Shown here: positions 6,614 through 15,674 of the stretch, piece after piece
How the letters are laid out: the number at the start of each line of letters is the position of its first letter
Numbering within the stretch: position 1 is the first letter of the stretch
Origin: an uncultured Clostridia bacterium
GTDB taxonomy: Bacteria; Bacillota; Clostridia; UBA1212; UBA1255
Assembly: GCA_904420095.1 (NCBI GenBank)
Contig: CAJFUB010000014.1
Span: 1-33,161, forward strand
DNA: 33,161 nucleotides
Direction of reading: 5' to 3'
Translations under genes and position numbers: made by a program
Notes under the pieces: generated by a model
What the model saw: the letters and a program-made list of their open reading frames with translations, nothing else
Database searches by the model: none
Told to the model about the DNA's origin: nothing

Positions 6614-8020
6614 TTATCCGTCCGCCGGCTGTGCAAACAGCCGGTTCAGATCGTTGATTCCCGATATGTATTCGGCAATACAGCCCTCATACAAACCGGA
6701 TTCCAATAATTTCCGTATGCCGTCTTCGTTTCCCTTTGGAAGGATGCACCTGCGGAATCCCATCCGAAATGCTTCCGATACGCGTTTATCCGCCTGACTG
6801 ACGCTCCGGATTTCGCCGGTCAAACCAACCTCGCCGAAAAGGACCGTGTCGTGCGGGATCATTTTATTCCGATATGAGGACATCAGCGCGGCGGCGACCG
6901 CAGCGTCGGCGGCAGTCTCATAAATCCGCATTCCTCCTACGACGTTGACATATACGTCGCATTCGCCCAGCTTGTATCCCGCTCGCTTTTCAAGCACCGC
7001 AAGCAGCAGAGATACTCTGTTGTAATCCAGTCCTGTCGTCATCCTTCTCGGGTTGGCAAGCGTGGTGCCAGAAACCAGCGCCTGCACCTCAAGAAGCATG
7101 GGGCGCGTTCCCTCGAGCGTACATACTACAGAAGTGCCCGAGGCATCCGCAGGTCTGCCCTCCAGCATGGCGGCCGAGGGGTTTTTGACTTCCGCCAGGC
7201 CGTCCTCCCGCATTTCAAACACCCCGATTTCGTTGGTTGAGCCGAACCGGTTTTTCACACAGCGCAAAATCCGGTACACCTGATGACGTTCTCCTTCAAA
7301 ATACAGCACGGTGTCCACCATATGCTCCAGTACCCTCGGTCCCGCGATCCCCCCGTCCTTCGTAACGTGCCCAATAATGAATACGGAAATATTCAGGCCC
7401 TTGGCGATACGCATCAGACGCCCCGTAACTTCGCGGACCTGGCTGACGCTGCCCGGTGCGGATGCGATTTCCTCGTCGTATATGGTCTGTATGGAATCGA
7501 TGACGATGCAGTCCGGTTTGATGCGTTCGATTTCGTTTTCAATACTTGCAATCAGCGTTTCCGAGAAAACAAACAGATGCTCGCCGCTGACGCGGAGTCT
7601 GTCCGCGCGCATTTTGATTTGCTGGGCCGACTCTTCTCCCGACACATACAGCACGTTCCGTGTCCGGGCCATATTTCCCGACAGCATCAGCATCATTGTG
7701 GATTTTCCAATTCCCGGATCTCCCGCTGCGAGAATCAGCGAGCCCTTTACGATGCCGCCTCCGAGCACCCGATCCAGTTCTCCGATGCCCGTAGCTTCAC
7801 GTTTGCTGACATCAGCGGTGATTTCACGAATCGGCGCTGCTTTTGTCTGGGAATGGACGCCCGAAAAGCCAAAGGAATTGCCTCCCGCAGACTTTTTATC
7901 CGGCTGGAGCCGTTCCTCCACAAAAGTATTCCAGTTTTGGCAGCCAGGACATTTTCCGAGCCAGCCGCTCGATTCGTAGCCGCATTCCGTGCAATAATAT
8001 ACGGTCTTTGTTTTAGCCAT
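6614..8020 (-). CDS. radA: DNA repair protein RadA (Sms)
   Basis: A RecA-like helicase/ATPase that extends strand exchange and processes recombination intermediates. The 468-residue protein begins with a four-cysteine zinc finger (CTEC...CPGC, Cys10 to Cys27). It then has a Walker A GDPGIGKS (100-107), the Walker B-like CIVIDSIQ (171-178), the RadA-specific KNRFG (256-260) and a C-terminal Lon-protease-like domain of about 180 residues. The ATG at 8020 lies inside the last codons of clpC (8 nt overlap). The clpC-radA order is conserved in many Bacillota and suggests co-expression under stress. Confidence 0.96.
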   Translation of the reverse strand: MAKTKTVYYCTECGYESSGWLGKCPGCQNWNTFVEERLQPDKKSAGGNSFGFSGVHSQTKAAPIREITADVSKREATGIGELDRVLGGGIVKGSLILAAGDPGIGKSTMMLMLSGNMARTRNVLYVSGEESAQQIKMRADRLRVSGEHLFVFSETLIASIENEIERIKPDCIVIDSIQTIYDEEIASAPGSVSQVREVTGRLMRIAKGLNISVFIIGHVTKDGGIAGPRVLEHMVDTVLYFEGERHQVYRILRCVKNRFGSTNEIGVFEMREDGLAEVKNPSAAMLEGRPADASGTSVVCTLEGTRPMLLEVQALVSGTTLANPRRMTTGLDYNRVSLLLAVLEKRAGYKLGECDVYVNVVGGMRIYETAADAAVAAALMSSYRNKMIPHDTVLFGEVGLTGEIRSVSQADKRVSEAFRMGFRRCILPKGNEDGIRKLLESGLYEGCIAEYISGINDLNRLFAQPADG

Positions 8021-10508
8021 CGACGATCACCACTGCGCCGTCTTTGGCAGAAATATGAATGTCTTTTTTCTTTGAAGACAGCATCAGCTCCGCTACTTTG
8101 TCTTCTACTTCATTTTGCAGCAGCCGCTTGATCGGTCTCGCGCCGTACAGCGGACTGTATCCCTTTTCTGCGATATAATCTGCGGCGGCATCATCAATTT
8201 GCAGATGAATGCCGCTGAGCGCGGCCCGTTCCTGCAGCTGGCGGATCAGGATATCCGTAATTTTTCGGATTTCCGCCTTTGTCAGCTGCTTAAAGACAAG
8301 AATATCGTCAATTCGGTTCAGAAATTCCGGTTTGAATGTCCGCTTCAGCTCTTCATTGATTCCCGCCTTCATTCGTTCATATTTTTCCGCCTCGCTGTAC
8401 TGGGTAAAGCCCAGCGTCTTCGGCTCGGTAATATTCCGGGCCCCTACGTTTGACGTCATGATAATGACCGTATTTTTGAAATCAATCTGCCGTCCTTTTG
8501 CATCCGTAATCTGTCCCTCGTCCAGGATCTGAAGCAAAATATTGAAAATATCGGGGTGCGCTTTCTCAATTTCATCGAAAAGCACGACGGAGTACGGCTG
8601 ATTTCTGACCTTCTGTGAAAGAATCGGTTCATCGGAGAAGCCGACGTATCCAGGCGGCGAACCGATCAATTTAGACACGCTGTGCGCTTCCATGTACTCC
8701 GACATGTCAAATCGGATCAGGGAATGCTCGTCCCCGAAAAGCGCTTCTGCCAGAGCTCTGGACACCTCCGTCTTTCCGACGCCGGTGGGGCCGAGAAAAA
8801 TGAAGGAACCAACAGGCTTTTTCGGATCCTTCAGCCCCGTTCTTCCCCGGCGGATCGCTTTTGCGACGGAAGATACCGCTTCCTCCTGCCCGATCACTCT
8901 CTGATGCATAATGTTCTCGATGTTCAAAAGCCGCTGCGCCTCGTCCACATCCAGCTTTGCAAGAGGGATTCCCGTCCAAATGGATACGACCTCGGAAATA
9001 TCGTTTTCGGTGATCGTTTTTCGTTCTGATTTTGCCCGGCGTCTGTCGTAGAATCCCATTTGTTCGATTCCGTTCCGCAGCATGAGCTCCTGCTTTCTGT
9101 AATCGGCGGCACGTTCGAATTCGCCCGCCAGCATCGCTTCGTCCCGCTTTTCCCGCAGATCCAGAATCGTTGTCTCGTCGCTGCCTTCGTCGCTGAGGGA
9201 AGGAATATCCTTCACAATCCGTTTTGCAGAGGCCGCTTCGTCAATAAGATCGATCGCTTTATCCGGCAGGAATCGGTCGGTAATATACCGTTTCGACAGC
9301 CTTGCGGCGGCACGTACGGCTTCCTCTGAAATGACTACATTGTGATATTTTTCGTAAACGCCTTTAATTCCCTCCAGAATCCGGATCGTTTCTTCCTCGT
9401 CCGGTTCAGCGATCTGCAGCGGCTGAAAGCGCCGTTCCAGCGCCGGATCTTTTTCGATATATTTTCTGTATTCCCGCAGCGTTGTGGAACCGATCACCTT
9501 GATGTAGCCTCTTGACAGCTCCGGTTTCAGGATGTTCGCCGCATCCAGGGAACCCTCGGCGTTGCCCGTGCCGATGATCGTGTGGAGCTCATCAAAAAAC
9601 AGCACGATATTTCCGTCCTCTTTCGCTTCGGCAATGACCCGCTTCAATCGCTCTTCAAATTCTCCGCGGTATTTTGTACCGGAAACAAGACCGGAAAGGT
9701 CGATGGCGATGATTCGTTTGTTTTTCACGGAGTCCGGGACGTTTCCATCAGCGATCAGTTGCGCCAGGCCTTCTACGATCGCTGTTTTTCCAACGCCTGG
9801 CTCCCCCACCAGACACGGATTATTTTTCGTTTTCCTGCCGAGTACCTGCAGAACGCGCTTCATTTCTTCCTGACGGCCGATAATTCTGTCGTATTTTCCC
9901 TCCGCCGCCATTTTTGTCATATCAGTTCCGTATTTTATAAGAAACGGCGCTTCCTCTCCTCCGTTTTTCATATAGTCTACCGCAAGCAGCTCCATCGGCG
10001 CGGCGTCGTCTGTTACGCGTTTTTGCCTCTGCAGATCTGCCGTAAATTCGTCCGTTTGCAGCATTGCGACGATATCTTTAAACAACTGCGTCGGTTCCAC
10101 ATTCATATCGATCAAAACCCGTACGGCAATGCTGTCGATCTCTCGGAATATGGAAACAAGCAGATGCTCTGTTCCTACCGTATCATGACCGTAATGCTGT
10201 GCGGTTTCCTTGCTTCTTTTAATCACGCGTTCGCAGGCGATCGTGTAAAACATTTCTCCCGTATACGTGCCCCGCACGGCTGCGGATTGGTTTACCAGGC
10301 GCAGGATCGACGTCCGGATCCGGTCCGGGCGCAGGTCGTTTTGCTGCAGCACCATACCCGCAATCCCCACGGCGTCGGTGCACAGTCCCAGAAGCAGGTG
10401 TTCCGTTCCAACCACATTGCTGCCCAGACTCCGCGCTTCTTCCTCTGCGATTACAATCGCCGCGCTTGCTTTCTCCGTAAATCTGATTTCTCTAAAATCT
10501 TTCAGCAT
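8013..10508 (-). CDS. clpC: Clp protease ATP-binding subunit ClpC
   Basis: Hsp100 unfoldase that feeds substrates to ClpP. In the 831 residues the order is two Clp N-terminal repeats (about 1-145), AAA domain 1 with Walker A GEPGVGKT (235-242) and Walker B FFDE, a UVR motif region in the middle domain (about 448-478), and AAA domain 2 with Walker A GPTGVGKT (573-580). A TLGF in the second domain matches the hydrophobic-Gly-hydrophobic loop that docks to ClpP. The ATG at 10508 has AGGAGG just upstream. The adaptor genes mcsA and mcsB and the repressor gene ctsR, which usually precede clpC in Bacilli, are not adjacent; holA is. The UVR motif implies an adaptor elsewhere. Confidence 0.95.
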   Translation of the reverse strand: MLKDFREIRFTEKASAAIVIAEEEARSLGSNVVGTEHLLLGLCTDAVGIAGMVLQQNDLRPDRIRTSILRLVNQSAAVRGTYTGEMFYTIACERVIKRSKETAQHYGHDTVGTEHLLVSIFREIDSIAVRVLIDMNVEPTQLFKDIVAMLQTDEFTADLQRQKRVTDDAAPMELLAVDYMKNGGEEAPFLIKYGTDMTKMAAEGKYDRIIGRQEEMKRVLQVLGRKTKNNPCLVGEPGVGKTAIVEGLAQLIADGNVPDSVKNKRIIAIDLSGLVSGTKYRGEFEERLKRVIAEAKEDGNIVLFFDELHTIIGTGNAEGSLDAANILKPELSRGYIKVIGSTTLREYRKYIEKDPALERRFQPLQIAEPDEEETIRILEGIKGVYEKYHNVVISEEAVRAAARLSKRYITDRFLPDKAIDLIDEAASAKRIVKDIPSLSDEGSDETTILDLREKRDEAMLAGEFERAADYRKQELMLRNGIEQMGFYDRRRAKSERKTITENDISEVVSIWTGIPLAKLDVDEAQRLLNIENIMHQRVIGQEEAVSSVAKAIRRGRTGLKDPKKPVGSFIFLGPTGVGKTEVSRALAEALFGDEHSLIRFDMSEYMEAHSVSKLIGSPPGYVGFSDEPILSQKVRNQPYSVVLFDEIEKAHPDIFNILLQILDEGQITDAKGRQIDFKNTVIIMTSNVGARNITEPKTLGFTQYSEAEKYERMKAGINEELKRTFKPEFLNRIDDILVFKQLTKAEIRKITDILIRQLQERAALSGIHLQIDDAAADYIAEKGYSPLYGARPIKRLLQNEVEDKVAELMLSSKKKDIHISAKDGAVVIVDG

Positions 10509-10528
10509 GGTTCCTCCTAAGGATATCT

Positions 10529-11503
10529 TTATCCGACCGTCAGAAGCGCAATCGCATCGGTGTCTTTCAGCAGACCGCTCTTGACGGACAGATCCAGTTC
10601 TTCACATAAATCTATTTTTTCTCTGATTTTTTCGAATTTCAGCTTTGCCGCTTGCCGGACCAGCTTTCCTGCTGCAAACTCCTTCACACCGAGATGCGCC
10701 GCAATTTCAGACGTCCTCGCTCCGCCTGCCGCCAGCAGCTTTGCGCTGTAGAGCTGCGACCACATTCTGCTGAGAATCGCAATCATCTTAACCGGAGGCT
10801 CTTTCTCTGCGAGCAGGCTTTGTACGATCCGGTACGCCCGGTCCGTATCGCCGGCGGCAGCGGCGTCGTTTAGGTCAAACAGACGCGCGCTGAAATGAAG
10901 GCTGCACAGAGCGTCCACGTGCTCTTTCTCGATCTGCGCGCCCTCAGGAACATACAGAATCAGCTTTTCGATTTCCGACAGCAGCGTTGTGATATCGTCT
11001 CCGATTCCTTCGATCATATACTGAAGCGCCGTCTCCGAGACAGTTCTCCCTGCAGCCTTTACCGTGTGGGAAAGAACCTTTTTAATTTCTCCGGGCGGCT
11101 GTCTTTTGCAATGAGAAACGATTCCGCACTCGCACGCTTTTTTATAGAGTTTATTCCGCTTGTCTACCTCGTCTTCTTTAAAAACAAGGTAGATTCCGGC
11201 GGTCTCGGCGTCTTCCAGGAAAGAGGGATCTACTGATGAATGGAAGAAACCGCTGCCGCTGATTACAGCGAGCTTCTGCTGACCGAACATGGAGACGGAA
11301 GCCCCCAGCGCTGCGATTTCTTTCGGATCTGCGTCTGAGCCGTAAAAAAAGCAGTTCATCTGATCCAACGCCAATCTGTCGCGGATCCGGCGGGTATACA
11401 GATCCTTCAGATACATCTCCGGGCCGTAAAACAAATAAACATTTTTCAGCTGCTCCTGCGTCAGATGAGCTCTGATTGATCTGATGTCTTCAATTTCTGC
11501 CAT
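10529..11503 (-). CDS. holA: DNA polymerase III delta subunit
   Basis: Clamp-loader subunit that opens the beta sliding clamp. The N-terminal LKNVYLFYGPEMYLKDLYTRRI segment, the later ISGSGFFHSS region and the C-terminal EIAAHLGVKEFAAGKLVRQA helices fit the HolA/YqeN family. The ATG at 11503 gives 324 residues beginning MAEIEDIRS, close to family length; AAAGGG lies about 12 nt upstream. In-frame codons up to 11548 exist but fall deeper inside comEC. The start overlaps the end of comEC by 43 nt. comEC-holA is a common neighbour pair in Bacillota; the often-seen rpsT gene after it is absent. Confidence 0.9.
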   Translation of the reverse strand: MAEIEDIRSIRAHLTQEQLKNVYLFYGPEMYLKDLYTRRIRDRLALDQMNCFFYGSDADPKEIAALGASVSMFGQQKLAVISGSGFFHSSVDPSFLEDAETAGIYLVFKEDEVDKRNKLYKKACECGIVSHCKRQPPGEIKKVLSHTVKAAGRTVSETALQYMIEGIGDDITTLLSEIEKLILYVPEGAQIEKEHVDALCSLHFSARLFDLNDAAAAGDTDRAYRIVQSLLAEKEPPVKMIAILSRMWSQLYSAKLLAAGGARTSEIAAHLGVKEFAAGKLVRQAAKLKFEKIREKIDLCEELDLSVKSGLLKDTDAIALLTVG

Positions 11504-13686
11504 AAATGCAGGGTTCCCTTTCTTATGGTGATTCTGACGGCGCCGCACAAATCGCTCCGGTATACTTCCGCGCCCGCGTCTTTCAACGTCTTTGTCACAC
11601 GCCCGGACGGATGACCGTAACGATTCCTTCTGCCAACACTTATTATAGCATAATCAGGTGAAATTATCGAAATATTTATGGCTTCGCTCCCTGTATCGGA
11701 GCCGTGGTGCGCTACGGCAAGCACGTCCGTTTTTCCAAAGCCTTCGCTCCGAACCAGCAGCGCTTCCGCTTCCCGTTCGATATCCCCAGGGAAAAGAACG
11801 CTTCCGTCCCTGCTTACGGCGCGCAGTACGAGCGAGCTGTTATTGACATCACTCTCCTCCTCGGAAATCATGAAGGCCTCATTTGCATATAAATTCATGC
11901 GCAAGTCTCCCAGCAGATATTCCTGCGTTCCGCGGATTCGGATCACCTCGATATTCTGCGCCGCAGCGGCCCGGCTGACGGCAGTCGCCCCCGCGTCATA
12001 CGGATTGTCCGGCACAAACAAGCATTTCACTTTATGCTCCTGCAAAACGTCATAAAGCCCCTCGGCATGATCCGCATGTCCATGCGTAAGCAAAATAAAA
12101 TCCAGTGTTCCAACGCCTTGCCGGAGCAGCAGGCTGCTGATATCGGTTTTTCCATCTCCCCCATCGATCAGCCCGCAGATTTTTCCCGTTCGAATAAGTG
12201 CGGAAAACCCCTGTCCTACGTCGAAAAACAGAATTTCCGTCCGGTTCTTTCGGAGTACGCAGGCCGTTAAAATCAAAAGTACGCAAAAAGCGGAAAGAAC
12301 GACATGTTTTTTTACAAACAGAAAACACGTCCTGTTTAGAAACAGAAATAAAAAAACATAATACAGAACAATCCAGCCTGCCGGGATGCTCGGAAGCCGA
12401 ACCGGGCCTACAGGCGGAGGAAACCCGGCCCCAACGGCGGAAACCTGATGCAGTGCATAAAGCGCCGAAGAAATCAGAAATGCCGGAATTTTAATAATAA
12501 CCATCAAAAACGGCACTGCGGCTCCTGCGATCCAGATCGTAAAGCCAAGCATGCAGATCCAATAGGCAAGTTTGGACGCAAAAATTGTCGCCAAAATTCC
12601 TACTGGAGAAAAGCAGTTAAAAAACGTGATCAAAAGCGGAAGCATTCCGAGATTGACCGCGAGGCCGACGCCGATGCAATCCGGAATTTTGCGGAAGAAA
12701 AAGATTCTCTTGGCAAGCGCCGGCTTAATTACAAGAATGGATGCGGCTGCCGCATAGCTGAGAAGAAATCCGGTATTAAAGAGAACATACGGATTTTCGG
12801 CGAGCTGCAGCGCACATGCGGCGCAAAGAGCATTTTGCGCCTTGCATGGTTTTTTCAATGCTTTTGCAATCAAAACATAACCGCTCTGCAGCACCGCACG
12901 CGTAACCGACGGAGAAAAATCCGCGATACATCCAAACAGCAGAAGCACCGCTGCACAGAAAAGCTGCCTTGCCGGATAGCCGATTTTTTTCCGTGATACA
13001 AGCCGCATTGTAAGATTTTGTACAAATCCCGCATGCATTCCGGAAACCGCCATAACGTGAGCAATTCCGGAATCACGATAGTCTTGCATTTCTTCGTCCG
13101 CGATTCCGTCCGTATCTCCGGTGAGCACAGCAATCGCCGTACCCGCGTACCGCTCGCCGAGCGCGGCCTGCAGAGTGTTGCTCATATTTCGCCGCAATGC
13201 AGCTGCCGCGCGGAGATAAAGAGTCCTCAGTCTGAACCATACGGAAAGCTCCGCCTGCGGAAGACATGTAATCTCTCCGTCTGCGGGCGTAACGATGCCT
13301 TTCACGCCCCTTCCTGCCAGATACTGCCGCTGATCAAAAGCTCCGGGATTGCTTGCCGTGTCCGGAACGGTTATCGTGCCTTCCGAAAGCGCCACGCGGA
13401 GATATACGCCCCGGCCCAATGCTTCGACGAGCTCCGGCGGCTGCGCAGTGCAGGAAAGAAGCAGAGCATCTCCCGCTTCCGGTAAAAAAAGCAGCTGCCC
13501 GTTTTTGTTCCAGATCGCGTCGTACACGAATCCGTCTATGTACTCCGGCATCCGTTCCGCGTCCGCGGCGGGCTGCAGCCCGCCGAACCGGATGCGGATC
13601 AGCGAAAGAAACAAAAAAAGGCAGAAGAGCAGCGGGATTGCGTTTTTCGCGGCCGCCGCGGCAATACGCTTCATTCGTCTCGTCAA
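11461..13686 (-). CDS. comEC: ComEC/Rec2 DNA-uptake channel with metallo-beta-lactamase domain
   Basis: Polytopic inner-membrane channel for single-stranded DNA entry during natural transformation. The 741-residue protein has an N-terminal membrane segment (about 16-34), a soluble DUF4131-like region, the competence domain with YRDSGIAHVMAVSGMHAG and many membrane spans, then a C-terminal metallo-beta-lactamase-like domain with LTHGHADHAEG and VAHHGS metal-binding histidines. The apparent start is TTG at 13686, overlapping the TGA of spoVAE in TTGA. ATG at 13674 is the alternative. Neither has a clear ribosome binding site. No other competence gene is visible in the window, so a transformation phenotype cannot be assumed. 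Confidence 0.92.
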   Translation of the reverse strand: MTRRMKRIAAAAAKNAIPLLFCLFLFLSLIRIRFGGLQPAADAERMPEYIDGFVYDAIWNKNGQLLFLPEAGDALLLSCTAQPPELVEALGRGVYLRVALSEGTITVPDTASNPGAFDQRQYLAGRGVKGIVTPADGEITCLPQAELSVWFRLRTLYLRAAAALRRNMSNTLQAALGERYAGTAIAVLTGDTDGIADEEMQDYRDSGIAHVMAVSGMHAGFVQNLTMRLVSRKKIGYPARQLFCAAVLLLFGCIADFSPSVTRAVLQSGYVLIAKALKKPCKAQNALCAACALQLAENPYVLFNTGFLLSYAAAASILVIKPALAKRIFFFRKIPDCIGVGLAVNLGMLPLLITFFNCFSPVGILATIFASKLAYWICMLGFTIWIAGAAVPFLMVIIKIPAFLISSALYALHQVSAVGAGFPPPVGPVRLPSIPAGWIVLYYVFLFLFLNRTCFLFVKKHVVLSAFCVLLILTACVLRKNRTEILFFDVGQGFSALIRTGKICGLIDGGDGKTDISSLLLRQGVGTLDFILLTHGHADHAEGLYDVLQEHKVKCLFVPDNPYDAGATAVSRAAAAQNIEVIRIRGTQEYLLGDLRMNLYANEAFMISEEESDVNNSSLVLRAVSRDGSVLFPGDIEREAEALLVRSEGFGKTDVLAVAHHGSDTGSEAINISIISPDYAIISVGRRNRYGHPSGRVTKTLKDAGAEVYRSDLCGAVRITIRKGTLHLWQKLKTSDQSELI

Positions 13687-14054
13687 TTTTTTTTGCTTTT
13701 GGGCTTCGATACGAGCGCCGCAATCAGCGCCAGAAATACTGCCGTTACGATCCCCGACGCGACGTCTGCCAGTCCTCCGGTAAAAATTCCTCTGAAGCCG
13801 TATTGATCCACAGCTTTAAAAACACCGTTGCATAAAGAGAAGCCGAATCCGGTAAGCGGGATCGTGGCGCCGAAGCTTCCAAGCTTTACTACATATTTAT
13901 ATACGCCGATTGCAGTCAGAAATACGCCTGTAACGACATATAGAACCAGGATTCTTGCCGAGGTCAGCTTTGTTTTGTCGATCAGGATTTGCGCGATCAT
14001 GCATAAAAAACCGCCGACAGCAAAAACACATAAATATTTTATTATAAAATCCAT
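13683..14054 (-). CDS. spoVAE: Stage V sporulation protein AE (SpoVAEb type)
   Basis: A 123-residue inner-spore-membrane protein with about four hydrophobic segments, of the SpoVAC/SpoVAEb family. Visible are YLCVFAVGGFLCMIAQILID at the start and the GSFGATIPLTGFGFSLCNGV segment near the middle, which resembles VPITGFANSI in SpoVAC. It contributes to dipicolinic acid movement into and out of the spore core. ATG at 14054 follows AAGAGGTG. It is 31 nt behind spoVAD and overlaps comEC by 4 nt. Confidence 0.92.
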   Translation of the reverse strand: MDFIIKYLCVFAVGGFLCMIAQILIDKTKLTSARILVLYVVTGVFLTAIGVYKYVVKLGSFGATIPLTGFGFSLCNGVFKAVDQYGFRGIFTGGLADVASGIVTAVFLALIAALVSKPKSKKN

Positions 14055-14085
14055 TTTTTACACCTCTTTGGGACGCGCCGCTCGT

Positions 14086-15111
14086 TTACTGCGCTTCGAT
14101 TGCGACCGCATGTGCGATCCCGGAAATGCTTTCCGCTTGCTTGACCGAAATGGGGCTCATCAGCGCTCCCGTTCCGACAAACAGAATTCTTTTGAGAATT
14201 CCGTACTGCAGCTGCTTATAGAAATAATTAGCGAAGACTGCCGTTCCGCAGCCGCAGCCGCTTCCTCCGGAATTCGTTTTTTGCTTCACGGGATCGAAAA
14301 TCATGGCGCCGCAGTCCTGATGGATAAAACGATCCTCCTCCGTCCGATACAGACTGCAGCCATGCAGATCCATAAGCTCCCGCAGGATTCCGCTTCCGGT
14401 CAGTCCCAAGTCCCCGGTCACGATTGCATCATAATAGTTTGCGTCGAGACCTAAATCAGAAAGATGAGCCAGGATCGTATCGGCGGCGGCCGGCGCCATC
14501 GCCGCGCCCATATTGTTGGAATCGGTAATATCATAGTCTGTAATTTTTCCGATCGTCACCGATGTAATGAGCGGACCTCCCGGCTCTGAGGAGATGAGAA
14601 GAGCTCCGGAAGCGGTTACCGTCCACTGTGCCGTAGGAGGACGCTGTCCTCCCTGCTCCACGGGCATTCGAAACGTTTTCTCCGCCGAACAGAAATTGCT
14701 CGACGCCATGCAGATCACATGGTTCATTCCTCCGCTGTTGATCAGAAGCGAAGCCGTAGTCATGCCTTCGGCGATTGTTGAGCAGGCTCCGAACAATCCG
14801 AGATACGGAATACCGGAATCCCGCAGGCCGAGCGAGGAGGCAATACATTGGTTCATCAGGTCACCGGCCAGAATGCAGTCGATGTCATCGCTTTTTTTAT
14901 CGATCTTGCGCATCAGTTTTTGAAATGCGGCATTTGCAAATTTCGCTTCCGCTTTTTCCCACGTTTTCTCGTCGTAGTCCTCTTGCTGTACTTCGTCGAA
15001 ATACTCGCCGAGCGGGCCGGCCTTCTCTCGCGGGCCGACGATTGCCGCGGTTTCCTTGATATACACCTTACGGTCATTGATATATGTCTGTTTTCCCTGT
15101 TTGATAGACAT
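14086..15111 (-). CDS. spoVAD: Stage V sporulation protein AD
   Basis: A 341-residue thiolase-fold protein that binds dipicolinic acid as part of the SpoVA transport complex. Family features include DDIDCILAGDLMNQC near residues 76-90, GLFGACSTIAEGM near 103-115, YDAIVTGDLGLTG and the C-terminal VGTGALMSPISVKQAESISGIAHAVAIE. The ATG at 15111 is preceded by AGAGGGGAGAG. It lies 17 nt after spoVAC. Length matches the Clostridia and Bacillus proteins of about 338 residues. Confidence 0.96.
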   Translation of the reverse strand: MSIKQGKQTYINDRKVYIKETAAIVGPREKAGPLGEYFDEVQQEDYDEKTWEKAEAKFANAAFQKLMRKIDKKSDDIDCILAGDLMNQCIASSLGLRDSGIPYLGLFGACSTIAEGMTTASLLINSGGMNHVICMASSNFCSAEKTFRMPVEQGGQRPPTAQWTVTASGALLISSEPGGPLITSVTIGKITDYDITDSNNMGAAMAPAAADTILAHLSDLGLDANYYDAIVTGDLGLTGSGILRELMDLHGCSLYRTEEDRFIHQDCGAMIFDPVKQKTNSGGSGCGCGTAVFANYFYKQLQYGILKRILFVGTGALMSPISVKQAESISGIAHAVAIEAQ

Positions 15112-15128
15112 ACGTACTCTCTCCCCTC

Positions 15129-15602
15129 TTATTTGATCAAATAATAGATAAAGCCTGCGATTACGGACGCCGTGGTTCCGTATACAATTACGGGGCCGGC
15201 CACCTGGAACATCTGTGCTCCGACGCCCAGGATAAAACCCTCGCTTCTATATTCCATTGCAGGCGACGTGATCGAGTTCGCAAAGCCTGTGATCGGCACG
15301 ATCGTCCCCGCGCCTGCAATGCTGCCGATTTCATCGTAGACATTCAGCGCCGTCAGCAGGACGCCGAGAAAAACCATAAACATGACGGTAAGCGCTTTCC
15401 CGTTTTCTTCGCTGATCGTTCCGAACACGGAAGCCGCGGCCTTGCTCATCAGGATATCGTAATACGCCTGGGCAATCATGCAGATGATTCCGCCAAAAAC
15501 AAACGCCATAGCGCAATTCTTGACAATGCCGGACTTTTTTGAGTATCGATCCGACATTTCTCCATATTTTTCTTTCGTAAGTTTATTTAAATGGTCACTC
15601 AT
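15129..15602 (-). CDS. spoVAC: Stage V sporulation protein AC
   Basis: A 157-residue membrane protein of the SpoVA complex, proposed in Bacillus to be the mechanosensitive dipicolinate channel. A polar N-terminus of about 27 residues is followed by several hydrophobic segments, including NCAMAFVFGGIICMIAQAYYD and the VPITGFANSITSPAMEY motif. ATG at 15602 follows GGAGGG by 10 nt. It is separated from sigF by 72 nt, enough for an internal forespore promoter. spoVAA and spoVAB, present in Bacillus, are absent, as is common in Clostridia. Confidence 0.94.
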   Translation of the reverse strand: MSDHLNKLTKEKYGEMSDRYSKKSGIVKNCAMAFVFGGIICMIAQAYYDILMSKAAASVFGTISEENGKALTVMFMVFLGVLLTALNVYDEIGSIAGAGTIVPITGFANSITSPAMEYRSEGFILGVGAQMFQVAGPVIVYGTTASVIAGFIYYLIK

Positions 15603-15674
15603 AACTTACAATCCCTCCGTTGATTTTCCGTTACGGAGATATTGTTTCGTATCTGAATGTTTTTATGCATATTT

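Noticed and set aside
7283-8131. Plus-strand frame of 282 codons across radA
   Set aside because: Shadow of radA and the end of clpC; no start signal and arbitrary composition.
15664-15669. Complete SigG promoter before spoVAC
   Set aside because: Only the -35 half (TGCATA) matches; no -10 of the right type at the right distance, so it was kept as a weak finding and not annotated.
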